From Primula veris (taxonomy: Eukaryota > Streptophyta > Magnoliopsida > Ericales > Primulaceae), in NCBI GenBank assembly GCA_963682055.1, contig OY821742.1, positions 33,017,060-33,081,059 of the forward strand: a DNA stretch of 64,000 bases. Reading direction: 5' to 3'. The notes below the pieces were generated by a model. It ran no database searches. It worked only from the letters and a program-made list of their open reading frames with translations, and was not told the DNA's origin. Every line of letters starts with the position of its first letter. Within the stretch, counting starts at the first letter, position 1. Position numbers and translations under genes: made by a program. Below, piece by piece: positions 45,960 through 59,466 of the stretch.

Positions 45960-47599
45960 ATTTATATTATGTATGTATGTATGTATGTTGTGTGTGTATA
46001 TATATTATAGTGCTCCATGAACTATGGGGATTTGCATATGACCCCTGACAAACTTTTGTGTTTTTCATAGGAACTAATAGGAACTCCTTTTATGTTCTCG
46101 CTTCTATTTCTCCGCTTCTTATTGTTTCACAAGTAAATTTTAGATTTTTTTTATTTTTTTCCACGTTTCCGTTTTTCAATTCGTTTGTCGCTTCTGTTTT
46201 CCATCATGGCTATAACGGTGTTTTCTTTTGTAAATCCCATCTGTAAACTCGTTTCCCATTTCAAAAATCTCATTTTCCTTTTCTTAACTTCTTGTTACCT
46301 ATTTCCTATTATTTCACGTGTAAATTTTAGATTTTCTTTCATATTTTTCATGTTTATGTTTCTCGTCCTGACAACTATGGTGTTTTTTTTGTAAATTACA
46401 TTTGTAAGGTATCTCGCTTTTGCAATTTCCTTTCATGTCTTACGTTTTGCTACATCATTATAAATGATACGTATATAGTTAAAGGTGAAATTTTATGACT
46501 ATATTGATGGTATATGTATTTAATTAAAGGTAAATTTTCAAATAAGCTCATTGAAATATGGGTATTTGTCCATAACTCCTAACGAACTTTGTGTAAATTA
46601 CATTTGTAAAGTATATATCATTTGCAATTAGGCTTCACGTGTGTTATAAAAAGCGGAGTCTGGGCACTAGGCGGAGACTATAAACCTAAAAGATTAGGTG
46701 GGATTATGCGGTGATAAAACAAAATTAGGCTAGATTGGGCGTTAGGCAACCAATTTCCGTCTAAAACTCATCTTACGCCTTTTAGAACACTGGCGCCGAG
46801 TAATGATATGCACACACAACCTACATTCCTTCATACACAGCTTGTAAGATGAGTGGAAAGAAAACGCTACATGATAATTTTGTATTTATGTCCTTATTGC
46901 TCCCACAAATAGTACACGAAGAAGTGTAAGTATGTAAATAGTTATTCATTTGTTTCTACGTATTTAATGATACACCGTTAATTTGTTATGCATAGTGAGA
47001 ATAAGGTTGAGATGCTGAAAACCTCATCAAAATGAGGTGTTTATAGATAACTCCCTCGCGAGTCTTGTATTTTTTTTAAGATTTATTGTCGGAATATCTG
47101 AGTTTTGTGATTAGCCTTTATGTAGGGGCAATACTCAAAACATATAATTAAACAAAACATATAACAGTTAAAAATTTATTTCCAAAACATACAAACATAC
47201 GATTACACATATTTATTAGAGTTGTATATTTTAGAAATAAAAATTTTAATTTGTACTTTTTGATAATTAGACTTGAAAAGTTTAATATTTTGGTATACCA
47301 TGGACATAGTAGTATTTTTCTAACTATTACCAAAAGTATAATTTAAGGTGAAATACAAATGAGCACCATGAAGTATGTGGGTTTTAAGGTTAGGTTAGCT
47401 ACAAACTTTGTGTTGTACAATTTTACTACCTCAAAAAGTTTTTGACTTTTGCAACTGGCATTCGTGTGCAAGTTTATACCGTCATGGTGTCATACTTAGT
47501 AATACCAACAACATAATTAAGGGTAAAATTACAGCTAAGTTGGGTGATTGTAGATAATGTATTACAAACAGGGTAATTAACATAAACATACTCTATAAT
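45960..47599. other. Gene-free region upstream of the kinase
   Basis: This holds a GTATGTATG run near 45970-45987 and a direct repeat at about 46090-46250 and 46280-46420 (TATTGTTTCACAAGTAAATTTTAGATTTT against TATTATTTCACGTGTAAATTTTAGATTTT). A further relative of the 46015 block (CATGAACTATGGGGATTTGC) lies near 46548. No gene is supported. Confidence 0.5.
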
Positions 47600-47607
47600 T
47601 ATTATAT

Positions 47608-47988
47608 TAGGGGTGGGTACGAGGCGGATTGAGACAAATTTGTTTCAATCCTAACCCAACCCGTAAAATAAATAGCATGGCGGATTTGTGCGGATTGATG
47701 AAATTTAAATCTCAACCCAACCCGTTACAATTAAAACCCCAACCCAACCCAATCCAATCCGCAAAATAAATTGCGGGTTGGGGCGGGTTGGGTTTAGATT
47801 GATTCTTAAAATTTTATTTTGGCCATTTATTTTTCATAGTTTGCATAATGAACCCAAATTTTAAAATAAATTGAATATTACAAACAGAAATATAAATTAA
47901 ACTCAATCAAAATACGTTTAGAACATTCACGAACAATTAATAAAACTAAAATATAACAATAATTAAAGGTTGGTATATTAAAATACAC

Positions 47989-48081
<93 letters not shown>

Positions 48082-48261
48082 CGGGTTGAAACAAATTGGG
48101 ACGGATTAACCCACGGTTTGTGAAGCTCACCCCTAACTCAACTCGCAAAATATATAACGGATTGTGACGGGACGGATTGATTTTTTTTTGGACATTCAAC
48201 CCGCCCCAATCCATGCGGGTTGGGTTACGGGGCGGATTTACGGATTTTTTGCCCACCCCTA
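47608..48261. mobile_element. hAT-like non-autonomous element with AT microsatellite
   Basis: The ends TAGGGGTGGG and CCCACCCCTA are perfect inverted decamers, flanked by an 8 bp duplication TATTATAT (47600-47607 and 48262-48269). Flanks are AT-rich, so the duplication is weaker evidence than it looks. The interior is rich in CAACCCAACCCG-type words on both strands and encloses the AT run. It contains no transposase. Confidence 0.72.
47992..48079. repeat. (AT)n microsatellite, about 88 bp
   Basis: Uninterrupted TA dinucleotides. The minus-strand ORF with alternating Ile-Tyr that spans it is an artefact of the repeat. Confidence 0.95.
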
Positions 48262-48749
48262 TATTATATTAACAAAAACATACACTCGAAAGTTAAATTA
48301 TTAAAAACATACATTCAATTAATAATTAATAATTAATAAAAAATAAAAAAATTGATCATCCCTCCCAATCTCTTTCCCCTTTCTCTCCTCATCTCACACT
48401 CTCTCCAATCTCTCTCACTTCGATCTGTCTTCTCCTCATTTTCACTCTCTCCGATCACTCATCATTTCTCTCTCTTTCTGATCTCTCTCCTCATTTTTTT
48501 TTATTTTTTGGATCTTTTTCTTCTCTTCCCTCCCCATCCGATCTTTCTCTTTCGTGTAAATTGAGACGCACACATCTGTCGGAATGGACGGCGATGATAT
48601 AGAGCGAAGTCGAAAACTCGAGATTAATGTCGACGGAGATGCGGTCGTCGAATGAGAGCCCACGACGACGACGTGCTAGTTCGAAATCGGAGGACGGGTA
48701 AGAGTTGGATTTGTTAATTAGTGTATAATGTTGAAAAATAAGTGTATGA

Positions 48750-49075
48750 ATTACGTGAATTAACGGTATGAAGTTGCAAATTATGTATATGAATTATGCA
48801 AGTAAGGATGAATAATTATGTAAATTGGGGTATGAATTTTGAAAATAAGGGTGAACTCTACGAATCAGTATATGAACTTTTGAAATAAGTGTGAATTTTT
48901 GTAATAAGGGTATGAAAAATACAAATTATAGTATGAACTTTTGAAATAAATATATGAAATTTTGGAATAAGGGTATGAAAAATACAAATTAGGGTATGAA
49001 CTTTTAAAACAATAGTATGAACTTTTGTAATAAGAGTATGAAATATACAAAATAGGTTATGAACTTTTGGGTATG
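48750..49075. repeat. Degenerate minisatellite with GGGTATGAA(A/C)TT words
   Basis: A phrase of about 20-25 bp (TATGAA(C/A)TTTTG(A/T)AATAAG.G) recurs roughly a dozen times with drift. A pyrimidine-rich stretch (48360-48560, TCTC-rich) lies just before it. ORFs here are repeat products. Confidence 0.6.
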
Positions 49076-49243
49076 TTTTTATTAATTAGAAATTTTTGGG
49101 TATGTTTTTGTTAATTTAGTTTCAAAAGTAATATGTTTTGTTAATTTGTCCTATAATTAAATTGCGTGTGTGCATGTAAGATCGTTAAACACTATGCTTA
49201 ATGATGTCTAAGTATTTATTTTCTTATAAGTATATCTTTTTAA

Positions 49244-50760
49244 CTATACCAACGTATTGGTGTTTAGTGATTTCAATACCATACTAACAATTTTAAAAAT
49301 TAAGATACTAAGAGTATCTCCAATAGTGTTCTTATCTCTATTATTAAGTAAAATAATTAGAAAAAATGTATTTTTTTATCTTCATTTAACGTTACAGTAA
49401 TTGATTAATTGGCACACCGCCGTTAAATTTGGTTAAAAAAAGTTAGTTATGTGCAAAACATGTGCGTTTTTCAGGGACAATACAACCATTTCAAAAAATT
49501 ATGTGTGTTTTTTAAAACCAAATCTATGTAATAAACTATAAGTATATACTAAGACAAAAGCACATAGTTCTGTTTTTTAATTCCTTATTTTCTCTTTTGT
49601 TATATAAAATTAAACCCATAAAATTTCAATTATGATTAATCATACTCATAACTTAGCTTTATTTATGATTAGTTACTGTAAGTATATACTATGATTAGTC
49701 ATATTTTACTCTTACAAGCTCTTTATTCATTATTTGATTTGATATTGACAAAAGCTGATAGAAATTGTTTAGGCATCCGCCGGACAAATATTTAATGGCC
49801 ATGTGTGGGTCGTTAACAACGGGTCTTGAACATGACAGTCCACCCCCAGGCCCCACTACTCGAGTGCAGGCCACCGGGTTTGGGAAATCTGAGTGAAGTC
49901 ATTTAATTCAGACCTCACTACCTGAGCACAACCATTGGGTTTTGAAAAATCTGGGGGAAGTCATTTGCTTCAGCCCCACTACCTTGAGCAGAGACCACCG
50001 GGTTTTGAAAAACCTGGGGGAAGAAATTTGCTTCAGGCCCCACTACCCGGGCGCAGGCCACCGGGTCTTGGAAAAGTTGGGGGAATCTATTTTCTTCAGT
50101 TCCCACTATCCGAGCGCATGCCACAAGGTTTTAAAATCTGGGGGAACCCATTTGCTTCAGGCCCCACTACCCGAGCGCAGGCCATCCGCATTTGCTTTAC
50201 TCCGGAACATCATGTTTGAATGCTTGTGAACTATATATGTGTAGTATTGTTGTTCATTATATATTGTAACTACTCGTTATATAAGAGAATTGACACAATA
50301 AAAATGGAATTTTAGAAAATTAAGTCTTGCCCAGCAAAGAAGGTACCACGGAGTAAAGGCTAGAAAGAAGAGAGTTTGTGTGAGGAAGCATGAAAAAGTT
50401 AGAAAGAAGACGGTCAGTTTGTGTGAGTAACATACTTTATGTTTTTGTACCTCGTAGTGTTTTTGTTAATAAGTAATTTATCGGTAGTATTGGTACTCGT
50501 TATGCATGGTAACTCCTTGAGGATTATTTAAAAAGAAATAGGATTTTAAAATAATTTCAATGCATAGTAAAATAATAAAAATTTCTTTAAATGATTGTAT
50601 TGTCCCTGAAAAACATACTTCTTTTGCACATGACTAATTTCCGTTTAACCAAACTTAACGGCAGTGTGTTAATTGATCAACTGCAGTAATCTTAGTATGT
50701 TAATTGTTAAATTTGTAGAATTGTATGCAAATCACTAAACATCAATACGTTAGTATAATA
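49244..50760. mobile_element. Mutator-like (long-TIR) non-autonomous element
   Basis: Inverted arms at about 49244-49512 and 50555-50760 share CAACGTATTGGTGTTTAGTG/TAACGTATTGATGTTTAGTG, GCCGTTAA(A/G)TTTGGTTAAA and TTTTTCAGGGACAATACAA. Arms of some 200-270 bp fit MULE-type terminal repeats. The 1 kb interior contains a 63 bp tandem repeat and no transposase. Exact ends and the expected 9 bp duplication were not resolved. Confidence 0.6.
49845..50190. repeat. 63 bp tandem repeat, 5-6 units
   Basis: The consensus phrase CCCACTACCCGAGCGCAGGC, then CACCGGGTTTTGAAAAATCT, then GGGGGAAGTCATTTGCTTCA, recurs with substitutions. The unit length is a multiple of three, so open frames appear in two plus frames (49935-50219 and 49942-50229) and one minus frame (49918-50124), each giving a repeat of about 21 residues. 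It is GC-rich against its surroundings. I do not treat these frames as genes. Confidence 0.8.
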
Positions 50761-53569
50761 AACCATAATAAACCTTAAAATATGTAGGACTTAATCAATA
50801 TAATATTGTTCGGTTCAATTTTTTTTAACAAGACATTCTTGCAGTGATAAACTTTTTCTATAGCTAGTAAACCACTTCAAATGAATTTTTATGAATAAAT
50901 GTTATCTGACTACATAAATATCGAGAAAATACATATATCAAATTAAATTTTTTGCAGGCGTGTGTCACCGGGTAATAGATACGAAGTTTTTGTTATTTTC
51001 AACATTAACATGGGAGTAATTGCAAAAGTTAAATCGTGTATGGAGATTCATTTACAATTACCCATAATATATGGGGGGGTTCAGCATTTTACCTTAAAAA
51101 TGAAAGTGTATTTTATCAAATACTAAGTCATAAAGTGTGTTTTGGTGGGGGTTTGTATATGTACTTGACGCGTATAAATTAACTTTTAAAATTTCTGCCA
51201 ACAATAACGATTAACTCGTGGAAGAAACCGAGAAAAATAAATAAAACCAAGCCAGCAAGGATGATATGGTAGTTACTTCTTTCTCCCTCGAAATTTAGAA
51301 AATAAATGACTAAAATGGATCATACGGAAATGTAGAAAATAAATAAATATTAATGATTATAGATTTCTTATTTCAAATACATACCTTGTTGGAGAAAAAG
51401 TATTATTTGTCTTGGAATTTTGGTTTTGCAAAATTTCTAAAATGCGGATTGATCATACTTTATTCAAAACAAAAAATAACGATACTTTATTAATCATACT
51501 ATTAGTTATGGTGGTGAAGATTTTGCTATAAATATATAAAATATGATTGGATTGGAAGAATAAACTCTCACAAGCCTGAAAGACTGAAAGATAAATTTCT
51601 ATATTTCTACTATTAATCTTAAAAAGTCACTGCTTATCAAAAAAACTTAAAACTTAAAAATGTCACTTTTAGCCACAGTAAACTTATTTCCTAATTTATT
51701 TATAGAACTAGACAATTTTAAACCCACTTTTGGAGAAAATAAACGTAACGGCAAATAAAGCCAACGTGGTTTTTGCCTTGTTTCTAGTATTCAAACGTTG
51801 TCTGCTTTGGAGGACTAGCTTGTATCATTGTATGACATATATTTTCTATGAAAGCTACGTATATTAATATTTTGTGAGAGTAATGCATTTAATTATTAGT
51901 ATCCTTAATGTATTTATTGTTACGGCCGTGCGCAATATAGCGTAGCTATTTCTATTTGCTCGGTCAATCAACAAATTAAATCTATTACACTTATCGTCTT
52001 CTTGGGCATGAAAGATACTTTTTTTCTTTGAAAGTAAGCGTATAATTCATTTATACCAAAACAAAAAATCACTAATTATGAATATAATGTTGCTTAATTT
52101 AGTAATTTTTAGTATGTGATTAGGTAGTGAATGAAGAGTTAGGATTATTTTTGACACTGGTCGTTGAAGTGGTTCACCAGTTGCAACAAATGTCATAGAT
52201 TAGGCTTACATTTTAGTCTTTAGATATGATCATGTCATGTATTAGCAAAATAAAAGTGTTTTCTTTTCAGATATGAATGAACGTAACGATTAATAATTAA
52301 TTATACTATAATCCTAGCCTATTGCTAGTCAATGACTTGTTTGAATGCATTTTGCTATTGATTGCCAAGTAAGTACTAGTACCGTAATGCTTTTCGAGAG
52401 GAAAAAACCCATAAATAAGCTGCTTATAGTAACTTATTATTTTATTTTCAAATAGATACGATAATTAAAAAAGATAATTTGTTCGCAAGCTTTTTCCCTC
52501 TGATCGATCTTCGCATTCCATTGTAAGTTTCTTTTTCTTTTACTTGATTTGTCTTTTTTTCTCTTGGGGGAGTCAATAAATTGAGAAAAAAAGAAATAAA
52601 TACCATCAGGTCCAGCACTATCTTCTACAAAACATAATGAAAGAAGTACACTTGTATGGTACGACATGCATGCGTGTAGTTAAGTAGTTAAAAAAATGCA
52701 ATTACATGCTTTTTTTGATAGAGTAAATTTTATAAAGTCGCCAATGTTATAAGGTGGTTTGCTCTAAGCCTCTTAACTGCATTTTAATATTAGTATTAGA
52801 CTTTTCTTATCTGCTTTGCTTAGAAGAATTTAAATAAGAGACTGTAACTATCTCGAATTAATCGAAATCAGACCAAATGAGAAATTGCAAAAAATGGTAC
52901 TTAAAAGTCCACATATTACCATCACAAACGACTTGCTTCTTCTACTATTTCTAGAAGATATATTTGATTTTGAATTTATCCGCTAATATCAAAGTTGTTT
53001 ATAAAGAATATATAAGAGGACGTAAATAAGAAGTCATCAAAATTAGCCTAATTCACCTAACCTAACACAGTCCCCACACGGTCAAAAAAGCACCCCCAAT
53101 CATAATTATTGGGAAATACAGTTTAAACAAAATTACTCATTATTTATTATTTGTTTCTTTAACCAATGACAATAAGTTACGATAAGAACATGCAATGTGA
53201 CAAGAATGATTATCCCATGCTGGACATTAACTTTTTTACTTAGAAATTGTGTTAATTATTCCTTCCAAACGCAAATGATGAATGTTTTTTTGTAATAATC
53301 TACTTTTTTTTTCCCGTGTGGCAGTAGTATTAGTTGGCCCACTAAAAGTGCAAAAAGCATTGTGCATGGTTGTAATTTTGGGTGGCACTTATCATGAAGT
53401 TGGATGAGGGTTGCTTAAAAAGCAAATGTTTTTCCACAACTCATTCTCACCCCTTTTTGTAATGTGAGAAAATGAAATAATGCTGAACTTTTCTATCAAA
53501 ACTGCAATCACGCTTATAGACTGGAAATATAATAAAAAGGTTTTCCAAGTATTGATGTCATTGTATTAT
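50761..53569. other. Gene-free spacer
   Basis: AT-rich sequence without supported genes. A CT/GA-poor, unstructured region; the ORF at 52437-52667 (minus) has no recognisable domain. Confidence 0.5.
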
Positions 53570-54868
53570 TGTTGGAAAAATTGTAGAAAAACATGTTTTT
53601 AAACATGGTTGTTTTAAGTGGTCAGAGACCATCTTTGAGTCAATTTTCGATGCGACTACTCAGTTTTTCTGAGGCCATACTCAAAGCGTTTGAGTAGCTT
53701 GTACGACGAGCTTCGCAACGGTATATCGCATAACCTATTCAGAGGAAGGGTGTGAATGATAATTAGACTCGAATGTTGGTACTCGAAAGAGGCAATAAAG
53801 CCAATGCTGGAAAATGAGAAAAGAAATGGGATTTAACCCATGAGGGTTATCCCACATTGGAAAATCATGAGTAATTTTTACAATATATATACTAAGGTAT
53901 CCCATGTGGATATTAAGTAGTGTGTCCACATACACATGTGTGTATTGTGTACCACACATGCACGACGGGTGGGCTTGCTCGACGGGCGGGCTTGCTCGAC
54001 GGGAAAAGCGTGCCTGTTCGGGAAAACCTTCCAGCAAAGCTGTAACTGTTGCAATAAATATTAATTCATTGCAAAGTTAATACTGCAGTATCGAATTTCG
54101 AAAACTGACAGTAATAAAGTGACTTTAATGGCTGAGATACTCAGCAAACCTATAAATAGGCAGACCCCCCCATGTCAAAAATATAAAATACATAACATTC
54201 TGAAATAAAACACAGCAGCATAAATCATCTCTCAGCATTACATTTTAGAACCAGAGAGAACCACCCACCAACAGCTCGACCTTGACTCGTCGCCAGTTTC
54301 CGGCGAGTCATCCGAGACGTTGTACCTTGGGATCGAAGCGCCAACGCAACCAGAAACCTTAAGGTGGTTGGGCGAATATCGGTTAAAGGGCATACTGTTA
54401 ACAGTAACCTCGTCTAATTGTTTATTTACATTCTGTCCTTTCAATTCAGTATTTTTAATTCAGTATTTTAATTTCCTGTACTTAGCTGTAGCTTTTATAT
54501 TCTGTATTCACCTTTCTGTAATTTACTTAAAGTACTGTTTCTATTCTGTAATTTCATTTCTGTAATTAGATTCTGTAATTAGATTAGTTACAATTCAGTC
54601 CTGTATTTTCTATTTAAAACAGAACAGTCCGGCTGTTAAGTTTATACTTTCCAGTCCGGCAGTTTCTATTTATTGCAAATCAGTACATCAGATTATTAAT
54701 TAAATAATAATCTGATAACGTTTGCTTTATTTACGTTTCAGTACCTACATGTTGTAATCATTAATTTCTGTATCAGTTTCGAAATTAATAAAGATTACAC
54801 TGGTTTTGTTTATTATTGTTTAGTCCTTTATTCATTATTAATTGTTATTTCGTACACGGAAAGCAACA
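53570..54868 (+). repeat. 5' LTR of the copia element
   Basis: 1299 bp, TG...CA. It contains two units of a GGGCTTGCTCGACGGG repeat near 53970-54000, a TATA box (TATAAATAGG at 54151-54160) and AATAAAA at 54203. Transcription would start shortly after the TATA box. Confidence 0.92.
54151..54160 (+). promoter_or_regulatory. TATA box in the 5' LTR
   Basis: TATAAATAGG is preserved identically in the 3' LTR at 60732-60741. An AATAAA poly(A) signal follows about 45 bp later in both copies. Confidence 0.6.
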
Positions 54869-55211
54869 ATCTTAACCGATACTCTGTTGTTTCTTTCGTG
54901 TATTGATTAATACAATTATTTATTTTATAAGGAATAATGCTTTCTTTTTTTCAATTCTAAATTATATTAGAAATTGAATTACAAAGGAAAAATTCCAAAC
55001 AGTTTTAATTTTATTTTATTTTCTTGTTGATACCAACCGTATTGGTATTCAATAAGAATAGTTGTAATCCGTTTAATATCAACCGTATTGATATTCAAAA
55101 GGATAAACAGTTTTTTTTAATAATTCTTTTACAAACCCAAATATCAGTTTTGGTGTTTGTTTATAGAATTTATTGTACACGTATCTCATACGTTTTGTGT
55201 TGTCGTTTCAG

Positions 55212-58200
55212 ATGACAAACACGTCGCCTATTGAGTTGCCTATCGGAAGTGAGCATGACCTAGTGGTTGGTGGAAATGTCCATAACACTGGGGGCGATGC
55301 GAATGTGGGGGCTAACGCCGATGACGTGACTGCAGCGGCTGAGGCCGCCGCGGCTGCGGCCATGGCGGATGCTACGGCCAAAGCTGAGGCTGCGGCCGAA
55401 GCAGCGGCCACGGCCAAGGCCGCAGCTAAGGCTGCGGCAAGAGCCAAGGCTGCGGCCAAGGGCAAGGCACCGATTTATTCGGCTGTGCCTACTTTGCCGA
55501 CTTCTCATCTGGAGAAACCGGAAAAAATTCAGGGGAGACAACTTTAAACGTTGTCAGCAAAAGATGCTGTTTTATCTCACGACCCTGAATCTGACCAGAT
55601 TTCTCAAGGAGACTGCTCCCGTCCTAAGCGAGGACGATCTGGACGAGCAGTCGTTCTCTGCGGTTGAGGCATGGAGACATGCCGACTACCTATGCAAGAA
55701 CTATATCCTGTGTGCTCTAGATGACACGCTGTTCAGTGTTTTCGAGCCCAAAGCTACTGCAAAGGAGCTGTGGGAGACTCTCGAAAATAAGTACAAAGTG
55801 AATAACGCTGGCACAAAGAGATTTGTTATCACGGACTTTCACGAGTATCGTATGACTGACAGCAGGGGTGTCATAGAGCAAGTTGAGGAGCTCCAACTGA
55901 TTTATCACCGCCTTGAGGCTAAGGGGCTAGTTATTAATGAGTCTTTCCAGGTGGCACTCATGATTGAGAAATTGCCGCCGTGTTGGAAAGACTTTCAAAA
56001 CTACCTGAAGCACAAGCGGAAGGAAATGAGGTTGGAGGGGCTCATTGAGAAGCTCAACATCGAGGTGAGCAACCGTCGCTCCGTGAGGAGAGTCGGTGGT
56101 GCTGTCATCCCGATAGCAAAGGCCAATGTGGTCGAAAGCTCCAACGTCAAATGGAAACGTTTTGACAACGGAGGCAGTGCTGTTGTCGCAAAGAAATTTG
56201 CGGGAACCTGCTTTGTGTGTAACAGGACCGGCCATCGTGCCGCGGACTGTTATGACAATAAAGGCGCTGTTAAGCCCAAGCCCCCTCCGAGGAACTTCAA
56301 AGGCAAGGGGAAGAGGAAAGCTCTAGCTCAGGCACATCTGGCCGAGGAAGGACGAGATGATGACCACTTTACTGCTGTGGTCTCTGAGGTGAATCTCGTG
56401 GGGAGCAATCCCAAAGAGTGGTGGCTGGATACCGGCGCCACGAGCCACATCTGCTCAACAAGGTGGATGTTTAAGACCTACGAGGCAGTAGAGGGAGAAA
56501 GCTGCTTCATGGGAAATTCTGCTACTTCCAAGGTGGAAGGAAAAGGAATGGTGGTAATGAAGATGACCTCGGGAAAAGAGCTGAGGTTGACTAATGTGCT
56601 TCATGTTCCGGATATCCGTAAGAATCTGGTATCCGGATCGGTGATGGTGAAGAACGGGTTCAAACTAGTCTTAGAATCTGATAAAATTGTAATCACCAAA
56701 AATGGTGTCTATATAGGCCGTGGCTATATGACCAATGGCATGTTTAAGTTAAACGTAGAGACACCTGCTCCCAATAAAGGTGCTAAAGCTGAGGCTAGCA
56801 CTAGTGATGTAATGACTGTTGCCCAAGAGGCCAATAAAAATTCTAATTTTGAGTATTTATTTGAGTCATTTCATTTGTGGCATGGTAGATTAGGTCACGT
56901 GAATTATAATTCTTTAAAGAAATTAATATCACTAAAACTAATACCAAATTTCGTTTTTGATAAGCACCACAAATGTGAGATTTGTGTAGAGGCAAAATTA
57001 ACGAAATCATCGTTTCAACATGTTGAACGAGAAAGTGAACCTCTCGATCTAATACACACGGATGTATGCGACTTAAAGTTTATACAAACACGAGGAGGGA
57101 AAAAGTACTTTATCACCTTTATAGATGATTGTACTAGATACTGCTACGTTTATTTAATGAGAAGTAAAGACGAAGCAGTTGAGAAATTCGCTCTTTATAA
57201 GACCGAAGTTGAAAATCAACTCAATAGAAAAATTAAAACATTGAGAAGTGATAGAGGCGGTGAATTTGAATCACCGTTTGAACAGATATGCGCAGAAAGC
57301 GTCATTATACATCAAACCACAGCCCCATACACTCCCGAGCAAAATGGGGTTGCTGAGCGTAAAAATAGAACGCTAAAGGAAATGATGAATGTTATGCTAA
57401 TCAGTTCTGGGTTACCCCAGAACATGTGGGGGGAAGCGATACTTTCCGCAAACTATGTTTTAAACAAGTTACCGCATAAGAAGCGAGAAAAGACTCCATA
57501 TGAATTATGGAAAGGTCATCAACCCAGTTATAAGAACCTGCGGGTTTGGGGTTGTCTCGCGAAGGTCCTAGTTCACACTCCTAAGAGGATGAGAATTGGT
57601 CCTAAAACGGTGGACTGTGTATTCATCGGATATGCACATAATAGTAGTGCATATCGGTTTCTCGTACACAAGTCGGACAATCCCGATGTGCACGTAGATA
57701 CGTATATGGAAAGCCGAGAAGCCTCCTTCTTTGAGGATATCTTTCCCCGGAAATTACCTACATCTGTACCAACTGAAGAGTTGAACAGTGAAGGAAATGT
57801 GGTGGCAAGTGAACCGACAGAAGAAGAGGAAGAGGAAGAGCCTCGGCGCAGCAAAAGGGCAAGGAAGGAAACTTCCTTTGGACCTGATTTCCTAACCTTC
57901 ATGGTTGAAGGCGAACCGGCGACATATAAACAAGCTATGTCAACACCGGATTCCCAATATTGGGAAGAAGCTATTCAAAATGAAATTGAATCAATCATGC
58001 AAAATCACACTTGGGAACTAGTGGATCTTCCGAAAGGATGCAAGCCCCTAGGTCACAAGTGGATCTTCAAGAGGAAGTTAAAGGTTGACGGCACGATTGA
58101 GAAATACAAGGCGAGACTTGTAGTGAAATGCTTCAGGCAAACGGAAGGTGTCGATTATTTTGACACTTATGCTCCTGTCTCCAGGAAAACGTCCATCCGA

Positions 58201-59466
58201 ATCGTCATTGCTCTCGCAGCTTTGTTTGATATGGAAATACATCAAATGGATGTAAAGACAGCATTTCTGAATGGAGAACTGGAAGAAGAGATTTACATGG
58301 AACAACCGGAAGGGTTTTTAGTTCCTGGTAAAGAGCACCAAGTGTGCAAACTTGTAAAGTCTCTATATGGACTCAAACAAGCGCCAAAGCAATGGCACGA
58401 GAAGTTTGATAGAATTATGCTATCAAACGGTTTTCACATTAATGAGTGTGATAAATGTGTCTACTCCAAAGGAAGTGGAAGAGACTGTGTTGTAGTCTGT
58501 CTCTATGTGGATGACATGATCATAATTGGGAGTAATGATAGAATCAGCTCCACAAAGAAAATGTTATCACAACACTTCGATATGAAGGACCTGGGTATAG
58601 CTGATGTAATACTTGGTATGAAGATTACCAAAACATCAGAGGGGTATGCCTTGTCCCAAAGTCACTATGTTAAACAAGTTTTAGACAAGTTTGACAAGGA
58701 CAGTAAGGCTATGTCTAGAACCCCAATTGAGTTCAACTGTAACCTGAAAAAGAATTTCGGTAAAAGTGTGAATCAATTGGAATTCTCTCGAGTCATAGGC
58801 AGTCTCATGTATATAATGAATTGCACTAGACCAGACATAGCAAACTCAGTGAGTAGACTGAGTAGGTACACCAGCAATCCGAATGAGGAACACTGGAAGG
58901 CCATAATGAAACTTCTCAGATATATGAGGTTTTCAGCCGATTACGGGCTGCACTATACCAGATATTCAGCGGTACTGGAAGGCTATTCAGATGCCAACTG
59001 GATATCAGACTCCAATAGCACAAGGTCCACGAGTAGATATGTGTTTATAATGGGAGGAGCTGCTGTGTCTTGGAGATCCTCCAAACAGACATGTATTGCA
59101 AGGTCAACTATGGAATCAGAATTCATAGCGTTAGACTTAGCAACCGAAGATGCAGACTGGCTGAGAAGTCTATTGGAAGGAATTCCAATGTGGCCAAAAC
59201 CTGTTCCAGCAATAAGCATGCATTGTGATAGTCAATCAGCTATTGCGCGGGCTCAGGATCATATGTATAATGGAAAGTCTCGACATATACGTCGGAGACA
59301 TAAATCCGTAAGGGAATTGTTATCCAACGGTGTGGTATCCTTAGATTTTGTGTGATCAAAGGAAAACATAGCGGATCCATTAACAAAAGGCTTGACTCAA
59401 ATGGGAGTCGAGACGTCATCGAACGGAATGGGATTAAAGCCCATTAAATTGGTGGCCCCCCCATAG
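55212..59466 (+). pseudogene. Copia gag-pol polyprotein, two disabling changes
   Basis: Starts at ATG 55212 with an Ala/Lys-rich head, then the copia gag domain from about 55540. The reading frame breaks at 55522-55527: six A in a row, one more than the downstream frame needs, so the first frame stops at about 55547. The rest is a single open frame to 59355. Domains in order: zinc knuckle ([11 protein letters not shown] near 56210), protease ([10 protein letters not shown] near 56420), integrase (HGRLGH.N near 56880, [20 protein letters not shown] near 57345), reverse transcriptase ([11 protein letters not shown] near 58255, YVDDMII near 58505) and RNase H (YSDANW near 58985, [10 protein letters not shown] near 59110). 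A TGA at 59353 sits where the family has Arg, just before SKENIADPLTKGL, which continues open to TAG at 59464. Confidence 0.93.

Noticed and set aside
47978..48256. Minus-strand ORF of 92 codons
   Set aside because: It runs through the AT microsatellite and is mostly alternating Ile-Tyr.
49845..50190. CRISPR array
   Set aside because: The 63 bp units are contiguous repeats without unique spacers, in a plant nuclear context.
55208..55541. Minus-strand Ala/Ser- and Arg/Ser-rich ORFs opposite gag
   Set aside because: They are mirror readings of the GC-rich Ala/Lys gag head on the plus strand.
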